From: Burkholderiales bacterium
GTDB taxonomy: Bacteria; Pseudomonadota; Gammaproteobacteria; Burkholderiales; Burkholderiaceae_C
Length of the DNA: 64,000 bases
Reading direction: 5' to 3'
Assembly (NCBI GenBank): GCA_003963115.1
Contig: RXJQ01000031.1
Location: 1 to 64,000, forward strand
The notes beneath the pieces are model-generated. The model had not been told where the DNA came from and did no database searches. It worked only from the letters and a program-made list of their open reading frames with translations. Positions 38,101-48,186 of this stretch are shown here, in pieces (position 1 is the stretch's first letter; each line of letters begins with the position of its first letter). The position numbers and the translations under genes are program-made.

Positions 38101-38775
38101 GTGAAAAAATACATCCTCACCGGACTGCTGGTCTGGTTGCCCCTGGCCATCACGATCTGGGTGCTGATGCACGTGCTGGGCACGCTGGACGGCGTGTTTG
38201 CCGCCGTGATCGTGGCCGCCCAGACGGTGCTGCCCGCCAGCCTGCGGCCCATGCTGCAGGAGCTGCGCGACATTCCGGGCCTGAGCGTGATCATCGTGAT
38301 CGGTGTCCTGTGGCTCACCGGCCTGGCCGTGACCAACATCGCGGGCCAATGGCTGCTGACGCAATCCAACCGGGTGCTGTCCAACATCCCCATCGTCAAG
38401 AGCATCTACACCTCGGTCAAGCAGGTGTCGGACACGCTGTTTTCCAGCAGCGGCCAGGCTTTCCGCCAGGCGGTGCTGGTGCAATACCCACGCGCCGGGT
38501 CCTACACCATCGCCTTTGTGACGGGCAAACCCAGCGGCGAGGTCGCCCACCACCTGCCGGACGACATGCTCACGCTGTACGTGCCCACCACGCCCAACCC
38601 GACCTCGGGTTTCATGCTGATGGTGCCCCGCGCCGACGTGGTCGAGCTGCACATGTCGGTGGACGAAGCGCTCAAGTACATCATTTCCATGGGCGTCGTG
38701 GCTCCGCCGCCGTCCGCGCACGGCGATGGTTTGCCGCCAAGTTTGCCCGCCAACGGGCCAACGACCCAATCCTGA
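38101..38775 (+). CDS. DUF502 family membrane protein
   Basis: The product is 224 residues long and begins with GTG. Two membrane helices (about residues 5-27 and 62-82) flank a periplasmic loop. The conserved cytosolic part has IPIVKSIYTSVKQVSDTLFS, VLVQYPRAGSYTIAFVTG, and VYVPTTPNPTSGFMLMVP-like sequence. A proline-rich tail ends the protein. In betaproteobacteria it sits between fmdB and aspS, as here. Its function is unknown. Confidence 0.92.
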   Translation: MKKYILTGLLVWLPLAITIWVLMHVLGTLDGVFAAVIVAAQTVLPASLRPMLQELRDIPGLSVIIVIGVLWLTGLAVTNIAGQWLLTQSNRVLSNIPIVKSIYTSVKQVSDTLFSSSGQAFRQAVLVQYPRAGSYTIAFVTGKPSGEVAHHLPDDMLTLYVPTTPNPTSGFMLMVPRADVVELHMSVDEALKYIISMGVVAPPPSAHGDGLPPSLPANGPTTQS

Positions 38776-38861
38776 ACGACAATCGAGGGTTTCCGGGCCG
38801 GCTGTGAACTTCGGGTTCGCTGTGGCCGGCCGCCCGAATTTCATCTCCGGAGAGAACAACA

Positions 38862-40661
38862 ATGCGCACCACATACTGTGGTCTGGTCAGCGAAGCGCTG
38901 ATGGGCCAGACCGTGACGCTGATGGGCTGGGCCCACCGTCGCCGCGACTTTGGCGGCGTGATCTTCATCGACCTGCGCGACCGTGAGGGTCTGCTGCAGG
39001 TCGTGTGCGAACCTGACAGCCTTGCGTCTTTCAATATCGCCGAGAGCGTTCGCAACGAGTTCTGCCTGAAAATCACCGGTCTGGTTCGCGCTCGCCCCGA
39101 AGGCACCGAGAACGCCAACCTCACCAGCGGCAAGGTTGAAGTGCTGGCGCGTACGCTGGAAGTGCTGAATCCTTCCGTCACGCCCCCCTTCCAGATCGAC
39201 GACGAAAACCTGTCCGAGACGACCCGCCTGACGCACCGCGTGCTGGACCTGCGTCGTCCCTACATGCAGAAGAACCTGATGCTGCGCTACCGCGTGGCCA
39301 TGGAGGCGCGCAAGTTCCTGGACGAGCACGGCTTTGTCGACATCGAAACCCCGATGCTGACCAAGTCCACGCCCGAAGGCGCCCGCGACTACCTGGTGCC
39401 TTCGCGTGTGCACGACGGCCAGTTCTTCGCCCTGCCCCAGTCGCCCCAGCTCTTCAAGCAGCTCTTGATGGTGGCCGGTTTCGACCGCTACTACCAGATC
39501 ACCAAGTGCTTCCGCGACGAGGACCTGCGTGCCGACCGCCAGCCCGAATTCACCCAGATCGATATTGAAACGAGCTTCCTGACCGAGCAGGAAATCCGTG
39601 ACATGTTCGAGGGCATGATCCGTCACGTCTTCATGAAGGCATTGAATGTGGACCTTGGCGAGTACCCGGTGATGAAGTACTCGGACGCCATGTTCCTGTA
39701 CGGCTCGGACAAGCCCGACCTGCGCGTCAAGCTACAGTTCACGGAGCTGACCGACGTGATGGCCGACGTGGACTTCAAGGTCTTCTCGACACCGGCCACG
39801 ACCAAGGGCGGCCGCGTGGTGGCCCTGTGCGTGCCCGGCGGCGGCACCATGAGCCGCGGCGAGATCGACGCCTACACCGAGTTCGTCAAGATCTACGGTG
39901 CCAAGGGCCTGGCCTGGATCAAGGTCAATGAAGTGGCCAAGGGCCGTGAGGGCCTGCAATCGCCCATCGTCAAGAACCTGCATGACGCGGCCATTGCCAA
40001 GATCCTGGAGCGCACTGCTGCCCGCGACGGCGACCTGATCTTCTTCGGTGCCGACAAGGAAAAGATCGTCAACGATGCCATCGGGGCGCTGCGCTTGAAG
40101 GTGGGCCACTCCGAGTTCGGCAAGAAGGCCGGCCTGTTCGAAGACCGCTGGGCCCCGCTGTGGGTGGTGGACTTCCCGATGTTCGAGTATGACGACGAGT
40201 CCGAGCGCTGGAACGCCGTGCACCACCCCTTCACCGCCCCCAAGGACGGCCACGAAGACTACATGGACACGGACCCCGGCAAGTGCATCGCCAAGGCCTA
40301 TGACATGGTGCTCAACGGTTGGGAACTGGGTGGCGGCTCGATCCGTATCCACCGCGCCGAGGTTCAATCCAAGGTCTTCAAGGCCCTGAACATCACCGAC
40401 GAAGACGCCAAGGTCAAGTTCGGCTTCCTGCTGGACGCCCTGCAATACGGCGCGCCTCCGCATGGTGGCCTGGCCTTTGGTCTGGACCGCTTGGTCACGC
40501 TGATGACCAAGGCCGAGTCCATCCGTGACGTGATCGCCTTCCCCAAGACGCAGCGCGCCCAGTGCCTGCTGACCGGCGCGCCGTCCAATGTCGACGAGAA
40601 GCAGTTGCGCGAGCTGCACATCCGCCTGCGCAACACCCAGGCTGCTGCACCGGCGGCTTGA
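38862..40661 (+). CDS. aspS: Aspartate--tRNA ligase
   Basis: This 599-residue class II synthetase charges tRNA-Asp and possibly also tRNA-Asn in this group. The N-terminal OB-fold has [28 protein letters not shown]. Motif 2 is [21 protein letters not shown] and motif 3 is [13 protein letters not shown]. The inserted GAD domain lies around residues 300-410. The length matches bacterial AspRS. RBS-like GGAG lies about 8 bases before the ATG. An intrinsic terminator follows directly. Confidence 0.97.
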   Translation: MRTTYCGLVSEALMGQTVTLMGWAHRRRDFGGVIFIDLRDREGLLQVVCEPDSLASFNIAESVRNEFCLKITGLVRARPEGTENANLTSGKVEVLARTLEVLNPSVTPPFQIDDENLSETTRLTHRVLDLRRPYMQKNLMLRYRVAMEARKFLDEHGFVDIETPMLTKSTPEGARDYLVPSRVHDGQFFALPQSPQLFKQLLMVAGFDRYYQITKCFRDEDLRADRQPEFTQIDIETSFLTEQEIRDMFEGMIRHVFMKALNVDLGEYPVMKYSDAMFLYGSDKPDLRVKLQFTELTDVMADVDFKVFSTPATTKGGRVVALCVPGGGTMSRGEIDAYTEFVKIYGAKGLAWIKVNEVAKGREGLQSPIVKNLHDAAIAKILERTAARDGDLIFFGADKEKIVNDAIGALRLKVGHSEFGKKAGLFEDRWAPLWVVDFPMFEYDDESERWNAVHHPFTAPKDGHEDYMDTDPGKCIAKAYDMVLNGWELGGGSIRIHRAEVQSKVFKALNITDEDAKVKFGFLLDALQYGAPPHGGLAFGLDRLVTLMTKAESIRDVIAFPKTQRAQCLLTGAPSNVDEKQLRELHIRLRNTQAAAPAA

Positions 40662-40674
40662 CGGCACAGCAGCT

Positions 40675-40720
40675 CGGGCCACCCCACGAAGCGGGTCACC
40701 AGATGGTGGCCCGTTTTTTT
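40675..40720 (+). terminator. Intrinsic terminator after aspS
   Basis: CGGGCCACC (40675-40683) pairs with GGTGGCCCG (40705-40713) and seven T residues follow. It lies just after the aspS stop and before nudB. Confidence 0.88.
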
Positions 40721-40762
40721 GCTGCCTTTGGTGCTGACACATGGCCATGCCACACTGATGTG

Positions 40763-41242
40763 ATGACGTCTTCAGTTGAGTACAAGATCCCGCAGTCCGT
40801 GCTCGTGGTGATCCACACGCCCGAACTGGATGTGCTGCTGATCGAGCGGGCCAAGCAACCTGGCTTCTGGCAGAGCGTGACGGGCTCCAAGGACGTGATC
40901 GAGGAGAATTGGGCACAAACAGCCGTGCGCGAGGTGCAGGAGGAGACAGGCATCGACGTGGGCTCGGCTCAGGTGCCGCTCGACGCGCTGAGCGACTGGG
41001 CAGTGGAGAACGTCTACGAGATCTACCCAGTGTGGCGCCACCGCTATGCGCCCGGCGTGACGCACAACACGGAGCGCGTGTTCGGCCTGTGCGTGCCACG
41101 CGGCACGCCCATCACGCTGGCACCGCGCGAGCACACCCAGTACGTCTGGCTGCCCTGGCGCGAGGCGGCAGACCGTTGTTTTTCCCCATCCAACGCCGAG
41201 GCCATCTTGCAGCTGCCGCAGCGCTTGCGCCCAGTCAAATAG
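40763..41242 (+). CDS. nudB: Dihydroneopterin triphosphate diphosphatase (Nudix)
   Basis: The product is 159 residues long with a complete Nudix box, GSKDVIEENWAQTAVREVQEETGID (G-x5-E-x7-REVQEETG). It hydrolyses dihydroneopterin triphosphate in folate synthesis. The N-terminus YKIPQSVLVVIHTPELDVLLIERA and the location after aspS match NudB. The ATG at 40763 follows the terminator, and an upstream extension would run through aspS. Confidence 0.93.
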   Translation: MTSSVEYKIPQSVLVVIHTPELDVLLIERAKQPGFWQSVTGSKDVIEENWAQTAVREVQEETGIDVGSAQVPLDALSDWAVENVYEIYPVWRHRYAPGVTHNTERVFGLCVPRGTPITLAPREHTQYVWLPWREAADRCFSPSNAEAILQLPQRLRPVK

Positions 41243-41339
41243 AAGAGCTGGAGGGGAAAGCCCCCGCTTGAACGGCTTCTCACCGGGGTTCGGAAACGGT
41301 TATCTTTGCCAAATACGTTTACCGTTTCAGGCCTGCGTC

Positions 41340-42152
41340 GTGCTCAATCCGCTTCAGTCCTCCCTGCTGCCGCCCACCACGCTGTCATCCAGCAGCCTGC
41401 GCGTGGCCACCTACAACATCCACAAAGGCGTGCGTGGCGTCGGGCCGACCAAGCGCCTGGAGATCCACAACCTGGGCCTGGCTGTCGAAGCCATGGATGC
41501 CGACATCGTCTGCCTGCAGGAGGTCCGGCGCTTCAACCACAACGAGGCCCAGCGCTTCTCGCGCACCGATTTCGGCCCCCTGTGCTGGCCCAACCTGCCC
41601 CAGGCGGAATACCTGGCGCCAGAGGGCTATGAGGTGGCCTACCGAACCAACGCGGTCACCAAGAGTGGCGAGCATGGCAATGCCCTGCTGGCACGCTGGC
41701 CCATCGGGCACATCGGCCACCATGATGTCTCGGACCACCGCTTCGAGCAGCGCGGCTTCCTGCATGTGTCGGTGCACTGGCGCGGCGTGGAAATCCACGT
41801 GGTCGTGGTGCACCTGGGGTTGATCCACGCCAGCCGGGTGCGCCAGGCCGAGCGGTTGGCTCAGTTGGTGAAGCAGCACATCCCCGCCGATGCCCCGGTC
41901 GTGATCGCCGGCGACTTCAATGACTGGAACGAAAAGCTCGACCATATCCTGGAGGACGTGGGCATGAGCCGTGCCTCCACCAACACGGACGAACGCACGC
42001 CCACCTTCCCCTCGCTGGTGCCGGTGCTGGCGCTGGACCGGGTCTACACGCGCGGCATGGCCTGCCAGTCGATCATGGTGCCGCGCGGCGGTGCCTGGGC
42101 GCGGCTGTCCGATCACTTGCCCCTGGTGGTGGAGCTGGACCTGGCGTCCTGA
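41340..42152 (+). CDS. Endonuclease/exonuclease/phosphatase family protein
   Basis: The EEP fold is shown by LRVATYNIHKGVRGVG, DADIVCLQEVRRF, VVHLGLIHASRVRQAERLAQLV, VIAGDFNDWN and the C-terminal LSDHLPLVVEL. The family cleaves phosphodiesters in nucleic acids or lipids. Here the substrate is unknown, although the tight link to clsB suggests a phospholipid-related role. The start is uncertain: GTG at 41340 gives 270 residues, and a TTG at 41268 would give 294. The stop is 2 bases before clsB. Confidence 0.85.
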   Translation: MLNPLQSSLLPPTTLSSSSLRVATYNIHKGVRGVGPTKRLEIHNLGLAVEAMDADIVCLQEVRRFNHNEAQRFSRTDFGPLCWPNLPQAEYLAPEGYEVAYRTNAVTKSGEHGNALLARWPIGHIGHHDVSDHRFEQRGFLHVSVHWRGVEIHVVVVHLGLIHASRVRQAERLAQLVKQHIPADAPVVIAGDFNDWNEKLDHILEDVGMSRASTNTDERTPTFPSLVPVLALDRVYTRGMACQSIMVPRGGAWARLSDHLPLVVELDLAS

Positions 42153-42154
42153 CC

Positions 42155-43474
42155 ATGCTGGACGACCCCACCTCGGGCAGCCAGACAAGCGAAACGCTGA
42201 AAAAGCTGGCGTGGTACGCCCAGCGCAAACCGGTTTATACCGGGGGCAACCAGGTCAGGCTGCTGCGAGGTGGCACGGCGCTGTTTCCGGCGCTGAGCGA
42301 GGCCATCGATCACGCACGGGCCAGTGTGTGGCTGGCGCTCTACATCGTCTCGCCCTATGGGCAAAGCAACGCGGTGCTGCAGTCGCTCATGCGTGCGGCC
42401 CGGCGCGGTGTGCATGTGTTTGTGGTGGTGGATGGTTTCGGTTCGCGCGAGGCACCGGAGAGCCTGTGGCAGGAGCTGGAAAAAGCCGGCGTGAAGCTGG
42501 CGGTCTACCGCCCGATGCACCGGCTGTGGGGCTTGCTGGATGCCAGCCAGTGGCGGCGCATGCACATGAAGCTGGCCGTGATCGATGACGCGCAGGCCTT
42601 CGTGGGTGGCATCAACCTGATTGACGACCACTATGACCTCTCGCACGGCTGGTCTGACACGCCGCGCCTGGACTACGCCGTGCAGGTGCATGGCCTGGTG
42701 ACCACGCCGGTGCTGCACACCATCAAGGCGATGTGGACCCGCGCCCAGTTCGGCCGGGACTGGCGCGATGACCTCGCCCAGCTCATGCAGCACCAGCACA
42801 AGATGCGCCGCCTCAAGCGCTGGATGCAGCAGGCCCGCATGCGCCTGAACCCGCGTGAGCAGGGCAAGCTGGCCCACGGTGCGGCCTTGCATGCGCCCAT
42901 GCGCAGCGCCTTCGTGCTGCGCGACAACCTGCGGCAACGCCGCACCATCGAGCAGGCGGCCTTGCAGGCCATTCACCAGGCCCGCCAGCGCATCGACATC
43001 GTCACGCCCTACTTCTACCCGCGCCGTGCGATCAGGCTGGCTTTGCGCGCGGCAGCGGCACGTGGCGTGACCGTGCGCATCTTGCTGCAAGGCAAGCTGG
43101 ACTTCATGATCGCGGGCTTTGCGGCACGCGTGCTGTACGCCGAGTTGCAGCACCACGGCGTGCGCATCTTCGAATACCAGCCGGCCTTCCTGCACGCCAA
43201 GGTGCTGTGCGTGGACGACGAATGGGCGACGGTGGGCTCGTCGAACCTGGACCCGCTGTCGCTGGTGTTGAACCTGGAGGCCAACCTCATCGTGAAGGAC
43301 CGTCAGTTCGTGCGGGCCTTGTCGGCAGAGCTGAGTGTCGACTTCGCGCAGAGCCAGGAAGTGCGCAAGGCCGGCGATGCCTCGCCACGCTGGATCACAC
43401 GGGCACGACGCGCCCTGGTCCGGGCGGTGGCAAAGGCTTATCTGAGGCTGGCTGGGGTGGTGGGTCGCTACTGA
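42155..43474 (+). CDS. clsB: Cardiolipin synthase B
   Basis: This 439-residue phospholipase D-superfamily enzyme makes cardiolipin. It has two HKD motifs: HMKLAVIDDAQAFVGGINL and HAKVLCVDDEWATVGSSNLD. No N-terminal membrane helices are present, as in ClsB. A basic, arginine-rich linker lies around residues 205-235. It starts 2 bases after the EEP gene. Its last 80 bases overlap, antisense, the end of the CobC-like phosphatase gene. Confidence 0.93.
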   Translation: MLDDPTSGSQTSETLKKLAWYAQRKPVYTGGNQVRLLRGGTALFPALSEAIDHARASVWLALYIVSPYGQSNAVLQSLMRAARRGVHVFVVVDGFGSREAPESLWQELEKAGVKLAVYRPMHRLWGLLDASQWRRMHMKLAVIDDAQAFVGGINLIDDHYDLSHGWSDTPRLDYAVQVHGLVTTPVLHTIKAMWTRAQFGRDWRDDLAQLMQHQHKMRRLKRWMQQARMRLNPREQGKLAHGAALHAPMRSAFVLRDNLRQRRTIEQAALQAIHQARQRIDIVTPYFYPRRAIRLALRAAAARGVTVRILLQGKLDFMIAGFAARVLYAELQHHGVRIFEYQPAFLHAKVLCVDDEWATVGSSNLDPLSLVLNLEANLIVKDRQFVRALSAELSVDFAQSQEVRKAGDASPRWITRARRALVRAVAKAYLRLAGVVGRY

Positions 43475-44045
43475 GGCACCAGCATGCGCCATAGGGTGGC
43501 GAGGCGGGCCACTGCGTCGGCTGCGAAGGCCGATCTGATCTCGTGAACAGCCATTGGGCGGTCAGCATCCAGCCGGCATGGGCCACCACGATGCAAGGCT
43601 GTGGATGGCCGGACGCGCGCATGGTCGAGCGCCATGACTGAACGCGCGCGAAGACATCGCCCAGGCACTCGCCTCCGCCCGGACGCGCACTCAGAAAATC
43701 ATCGCACCAGGCATCCACCTCCGACTGCGGGATGCTCGCCCAGGGCAGCCCATCCCAACGGCCGAAGTCCATCTCCATCAAGGCGGTATGAACGTGGTGA
43801 CGCCAACCCCAGCTTCGCAGCATGCGGCCGACCAGGGCGCAGCGCTGCAAGGGCGAGGTGTGTACCACACGGGCCAGCCCCTCGCGGCGCGCGTGTTGGC
43901 GGATGCGGTGAGCCAGGCGCTTGGCCTTGCGTCGGTCCACTGGCAGGTCGGTGCGCCCGATGCAGCGCCCCGCATGGCCGATGGGTTCAGGATGGCGCCA
44001 GGCCCAGCAGGTGAAGGCGCCGGTGAAGGGATCGGCCTCGGCCAT
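43395..44045 (-). CDS. cobC: Histidine phosphatase, probable alpha-ribazole phosphatase (CobC-like)
   Basis: The product is 216 residues long. The N-terminal catalytic histidine sits in AWRHPEPIGHAGRCIGRTDLP (RHP in place of the more usual RHG). HTSPLQRC and LMEMDFGRWDGLPW follow, and the second histidine is in VVAHAGWMLTAQWL. It would dephosphorylate alpha-ribazole 5'-phosphate at the end of the cobalamin nucleotide-loop pathway. The family normally ends near PPYGACW; here 30 extra proline-rich residues run on antisense to clsB. It follows cobS by 3 bases. Confidence 0.84.
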   Translation of the reverse strand: MAEADPFTGAFTCWAWRHPEPIGHAGRCIGRTDLPVDRRKAKRLAHRIRQHARREGLARVVHTSPLQRCALVGRMLRSWGWRHHVHTALMEMDFGRWDGLPWASIPQSEVDAWCDDFLSARPGGGECLGDVFARVQSWRSTMRASGHPQPCIVVAHAGWMLTAQWLFTRSDRPSQPTQWPASPPYGACWCLSSDPPPQPASDKPLPPPGPGRVVPV

Positions 44046-44048
44046 CGC

Positions 44049-44918
44049 TCAGCCAACAGGGTGCACGACCATCAGCCAGGCCAGGAGCCCCAGCACTTCC
44101 GCGATCTGCTGACTGGCGCCCAGCGTGTCGCCCGTGAAGCCACCTAGCCGCCGCCAGAACCATCGCCCGCACACCACCGCGCCGATCACCATGGCCGATG
44201 AAGCCGACAGCAGCGCGCTCATCAAGGTGTCCACGGGCCAGCCGGTCTGCCCAAAGCACATGAGCATGACCAGGGCGATCAGGCTGGTCACGGCCGTGGC
44301 AATCAGCACCTCGATCCACGACACCCGCATGGCCAGGGGTTTGGCCTTGGCATGGTCCTTGTCGCCCGCGTAGGGCAGCAGGCGGATCAGCCAGACCGGC
44401 ACGAGACGCGAAGCCGCATGACACCAGACCAGGCCCATCATCGTCCAGGCCAGCAGCACCTGGCGCACATGGCTGGACTCGGCACTGTCCAGCTCGCTGA
44501 AGAGCGGCGTGGCCAGCGAGATGAGCACCGCCGCCTTCAGGCCCAGCATCAGGATCAGGCCCAGGGCGCCATAGGTGCCGATGCGGGAGTCCTTCATGAT
44601 GGCCAGGGCGCGCTCGCGGCTCGCCGCGCCGCCCAGGCCATCACAGGTGTCGGCCCAGCCGTCTTCATGAAAGGCACCCGTCAGCCAGATGGTGAAGGCC
44701 ATGCTCATCACCACGGCCACCGTGGGCGGCCACCACCAGGCGGCAGCGGCCAGCACCAAGGCACCGCCCAAGCCCACCACGGCGCCCACCAGCGGGAAGT
44801 AGCGCAGGCACTCCTGCAACCACGCTGGCTGAAATCCCACCCACGCCGGCACCGGGACGCGCGTCAGGAACTGCAGGGCGATCAGGCTCAGGCGGATCTC
44901 GTGGAGCAAGGCTTTCAT
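44049..44918 (-). CDS. cobS: Adenosylcobinamide-GDP ribazoletransferase (cobalamin synthase)
   Basis: This 289-residue membrane enzyme joins adenosylcobinamide-GDP and alpha-ribazole to give adenosylcobalamin. IALQFLTRVPVP near the start and the metal-binding FHEDGWADTCDGLGGAASRERALAIMKDSRIGTYGALGL are diagnostic. Several membrane helices follow, and GGFTGDTLGASQQIAEV is conserved near the end. It lies between cobT and the CobC-like phosphatase in the B12 operon. Confidence 0.96.
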   Translation of the reverse strand: MKALLHEIRLSLIALQFLTRVPVPAWVGFQPAWLQECLRYFPLVGAVVGLGGALVLAAAAWWWPPTVAVVMSMAFTIWLTGAFHEDGWADTCDGLGGAASRERALAIMKDSRIGTYGALGLILMLGLKAAVLISLATPLFSELDSAESSHVRQVLLAWTMMGLVWCHAASRLVPVWLIRLLPYAGDKDHAKAKPLAMRVSWIEVLIATAVTSLIALVMLMCFGQTGWPVDTLMSALLSASSAMVIGAVVCGRWFWRRLGGFTGDTLGASQQIAEVLGLLAWLMVVHPVG

Positions 44919-44925
44919 GCCCGCC

Positions 44926-45996
44926 TCATGCCTCGCTGCCAGGGGTCTGGCCGGTATCCTGATCGGAGGTGCTCACGCCGGCCGACTCGAAGCTGGCCAT
45001 CTCACGCAGGATGCGGCAGGCCGACTCCAGCAGCGGCCAGGCCAGCGCGCCACCGGAGCCCTCGCCAAGGCGCAGATTGAGCTTGAGCAGGGGCTTGGCA
45101 TGCAGATGCTTGAGCATCAGCGCATGCCCCGCTTCGTCGGACTGGTGAGCAAACACGCAGCGCTGCAGCACCTTGCGGTCCAGGGTGGCCGCCACGAGCA
45201 CCGCGCTGCTGGCGATGAAGCCGTCGACCACGATCACACGGTTGTCGGCGGCGGCTTGCAGCACGGCGCCCACCATCATGGCGATCTCGAAACCACCGAA
45301 GGCGGCCAGCACCGCCAGAGGTTGTGTAACGTGCGCATGGCGGGCCAGGGCCTCGCGCAGCACATTGACCTTGCGAAGCAGGCCGCTGTCGTCCAGGCCC
45401 GTTCCACGGCCGGTGCAGGAGCCAATGGGCTCGCCGGTCAGGCGCGACAGGATCAGCGAGGCACTGGAGGTGTTGCCGATGCCCATCTCTCCCATCAGGA
45501 TTGCGTTGCCCGGCAGGTCACGCACGACGTCCTGGCCATGCCGCAAGGCTTGCTCGCACTGTTCGGTCGTCATCGCGGGCTGCTGCGTGCAGTCGGCGGT
45601 GCCTTTGGCGATCTTGCGAATCTGCAGGCCAGCTCGCGGCTGGAAGTCATGCGCCACACCCGCGTCCACCACGCTGAGCGACAGGCCGTGCTGTCTGGCC
45701 AGCACGCTCACCGCAGCGCCACCGGCCAGGAAGTTCTCGACCATTTGCCAGGTGACGTCGCTCGGGTAGGCCGACACGCCACGGGCTGCCAGCCCATGGT
45801 CGCCGGCGAACACGATCATCTGCGGCCGATCCAGACGCGGCTGCTCGCTGCCCAGGATGCGCCCCAGTTGAACCGCCAGCGGCTCGATCATGCCCAGGGC
45901 ACCGAGCGGCTTGGTCTTGTGGTCGATGAGGTGTTGCAGGCGCTGCGCGAGTTCGACCCGGGAGAGGTCGGCAATGGAGGGCATCACGAAAGGCAT
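44926..45996 (-). CDS. cobT: Nicotinate-nucleotide--dimethylbenzimidazole phosphoribosyltransferase
   Basis: This 356-residue enzyme activates dimethylbenzimidazole to alpha-ribazole phosphate. KPLGALGMIEPLAVQLGRI, FAGDHGLAARGVSAYPSDVTWQMV, GEMGIGNTSSASLI and the catalytic-glutamate region LRLGEGSGGALAWPLLESACRIL identify it. It starts 36 bases after cobQ and ends 7 bases before cobS. It is one of the nucleotide-loop assembly genes in this cluster. Confidence 0.96.
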   Translation of the reverse strand: MPFVMPSIADLSRVELAQRLQHLIDHKTKPLGALGMIEPLAVQLGRILGSEQPRLDRPQMIVFAGDHGLAARGVSAYPSDVTWQMVENFLAGGAAVSVLARQHGLSLSVVDAGVAHDFQPRAGLQIRKIAKGTADCTQQPAMTTEQCEQALRHGQDVVRDLPGNAILMGEMGIGNTSSASLILSRLTGEPIGSCTGRGTGLDDSGLLRKVNVLREALARHAHVTQPLAVLAAFGGFEIAMMVGAVLQAAADNRVIVVDGFIASSAVLVAATLDRKVLQRCVFAHQSDEAGHALMLKHLHAKPLLKLNLRLGEGSGGALAWPLLESACRILREMASFESAGVSTSDQDTGQTPGSEA

Positions 45997-46032
45997 GGGC
46001 GATGTGTCTCAGTCAGGAGGAGGAAGGAAGCG

Positions 46033-47571
46033 TCAGGGATTCAGGAGTGCCATCAGGGCACCGGGTTCAAAATGATGCGCCACAGTATCGGCCAATCCAT
46101 CGAACACGCTGTCCAATGTGCGTGTCTGTTGACCAAAGAGGGCATGCATCGCGGCATCCGACTCGAACAGGCCATGCAGGTATACACCGAGCACCGCGCC
46201 GCGCTGCCAGCCCAGGGCCTGGCCATGTTCGTCGGTGACCACGGCGTCGGGCGCCTTGTGGTGGTCGGCCCAGGTGGTCTGGCCATGATGGATTTCATAG
46301 CCATCGACATGCAGGCCGTGCATCGCGGACCACGGGCTGGGCAATGTGCTGGGTTCGGCGCTGGCCGAGGCTTTGAACCGGGCCTGCGTGATGCGCAATG
46401 ACTTGGCGGTATCGAAGTGCGTGCGCAGCGGCAGCAGTGCCAGGCCAGTTGATGAGCCAGGCGAGTGTTTTGAGGCATGGTCCGTTTGGCCCAACCCCTC
46501 CACGCCGTCAGGGTCTTCCACACTCAAGCCCAGCATCTGCAGGCCACCGCAGATGCCCAGCACGGGGCGGCCTTGCGCTGCATGGGACTGAATAGCCGAG
46601 GCCAGTCCTTGTTCGTGCAGCCAGGCCAGATCGGCTCGCGTGTGCTTGGAGCCCGGCAGCACCACCCAGTGCGCCCCATCCAGATCACGCGGCTGGCGAG
46701 CCCAGGTCAGGCGGACATGGGGCAGGTTGCGCAAGGGCTGGAATTCGTCGAGATTGCTGATGCGCGGATAGGCCACGATGGCGATGCGGCAGATGCCCGA
46801 AGACGACGGGCTGTGGCTCGCCGTTGACGGGGCCTCGTAAAGACCGTCTTCTTCCGGCAAGCCATGGTGGCGCTGCATGGGGATGACCGCCAGCGTGGGC
46901 ACGCCGGTCAAGGCCTGCAGCTGCTGCGGCCCGGGCGCCAGCAAAGTGGCATCACCACGAAAGCGATTGAGTACGAAGCCACGAATCAACGCACGCTCAC
47001 GCTCAGGCAAGAGCTGGTGCGTGCCATAGAGGTGCGCGAAGGCACCGCCCCGGTCGATGTCGGTCACCAGCAGGCAGGCAGCTTGTGCGGCCAGGGCCGA
47101 GCGCATGTTGACGAAATCCTGCTCATGCAGGTTGATCTCGGCAGGCGAGCCCGCACCCTCCATCACCACCACATCGTGGCCCTGCATCAGGGCATGCAGC
47201 GCCTCTTGTGCATGAGGCCACAGCAGCTCGCTGCGCGCGCGCCAGGGCATGGTCGAGTAGTCCCGCCTCACCTGCCCCATCACCACCACCTGGCTGGCCG
47301 TGTCGTGCTCGGGCTTGAGCAGCACTGGGTTCATGCGCACATCGGGCACCGCGCGCGCGGCCAGCGCCTGAAAGTACTGCGCCGAGCCGATCTCGCCAAT
47401 CGAGCTTGGCTCAAGCCCCGGCACGACCCGCGCGTTGTTGCTCATGTTCTGGGCCTTGAAGGGTGCCACCTTCAAGCCTTGACGCGCATACCAGCGGCAC
47501 AGCGCCGTGGTCAGCCAGCTCTTGCCGGCACCACTGCTGGTGCCCAGGACCATGACCGCGCGTGCCCGCAT
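46033..47571 (-). CDS. cobQ: Cobyric acid synthase
   Basis: This 512-residue glutamine-dependent amidotransferase amidates cobyrinic acid a,c-diamide. The ATP-binding domain has VMVLGTSSGAGKSWLTTALCRWYARQG, FKAQNMSNNARV, EGAGSPAEINL and DIDRGGAF. The class I-like glutaminase domain has LPGSKHTRADLAWL and the nucleophile region VLGICGGLQMLG, with HGLFESDAAMHALF near the end. The length is usual. It lies between cobO and cobT. Confidence 0.95.
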   Translation of the reverse strand: MRARAVMVLGTSSGAGKSWLTTALCRWYARQGLKVAPFKAQNMSNNARVVPGLEPSSIGEIGSAQYFQALAARAVPDVRMNPVLLKPEHDTASQVVVMGQVRRDYSTMPWRARSELLWPHAQEALHALMQGHDVVVMEGAGSPAEINLHEQDFVNMRSALAAQAACLLVTDIDRGGAFAHLYGTHQLLPERERALIRGFVLNRFRGDATLLAPGPQQLQALTGVPTLAVIPMQRHHGLPEEDGLYEAPSTASHSPSSSGICRIAIVAYPRISNLDEFQPLRNLPHVRLTWARQPRDLDGAHWVVLPGSKHTRADLAWLHEQGLASAIQSHAAQGRPVLGICGGLQMLGLSVEDPDGVEGLGQTDHASKHSPGSSTGLALLPLRTHFDTAKSLRITQARFKASASAEPSTLPSPWSAMHGLHVDGYEIHHGQTTWADHHKAPDAVVTDEHGQALGWQRGAVLGVYLHGLFESDAAMHALFGQQTRTLDSVFDGLADTVAHHFEPGALMALLNP

Positions 47572-47586
47572 GCCTGATCTACCGCC

Positions 47587-48156
47587 TCAGTCCTCGATGC
47601 CACGCTGCGCGGGGATACCGGCCTCGTAGGCATGCTTGATCTTGCGAACCTCGCTGACGGTATCGGCCACGGCGATGATCTCGGCCGGACAGTCTCGGCC
47701 CGTGATGACGACATGGACCTCCTTGGGGCGTGACACCAGCGTCTGCACCACCTCATCGAGCGGCACCCAGCCGTAGATGAGGGGATAGGTCATCTCATCG
47801 AGCACGACCAGGAAGAACTCGCCGCTGCGGATGGCCTCGGCCGCGCACGCCCAGCCCTGACGGGCCAGTTCGGCCGAGTGTTCCAGGTCCTTGCTCTTCC
47901 AGCTGAAGCCATCGCCCAGGCCCTCGATGGGCACACCCAGCTGCTCGAAAGCGCGGTGCTCACCAAAGCGTGCGCTGGGCACCTTCATGAACTGGAAGAT
48001 CTTGACCGGCTTGCCACGGCCATGGGCCCGCAAGGCCAGGCCGAACGCCGCCGTGCTCTTGCCCTTGCCATCACCTGTGTTGACGATGAGCAGGCCACGG
48101 CGCTCGGCGCGCTCGCGTTGCTGAGGGGCTTCTGTGGGAGGATTCTGAACGTCCAT
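47587..48156 (-). CDS. cobO: Cob(I)yrinic acid a,c-diamide adenosyltransferase
   Basis: This 189-residue CobA/CobO-type enzyme adds the 5'-deoxyadenosyl group to the corrin cobalt. The P-loop is [36 protein letters not shown] and [43 protein letters not shown] are typical, the last being the conserved C-terminus. The gene starts 30 bases after the inverted-repeat element that separates it from btuD, so the element lies in its 5' region. Confidence 0.96.
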   Translation of the reverse strand: MDVQNPPTEAPQQRERAERRGLLIVNTGDGKGKSTAAFGLALRAHGRGKPVKIFQFMKVPSARFGEHRAFEQLGVPIEGLGDGFSWKSKDLEHSAELARQGWACAAEAIRSGEFFLVVLDEMTYPLIYGWVPLDEVVQTLVSRPKEVHVVITGRDCPAEIIAVADTVSEVRKIKHAYEAGIPAQRGIED

Positions 48157-48186
48157 CTTCGTGTGCCTTGTGAATGTGAAGGGGTA

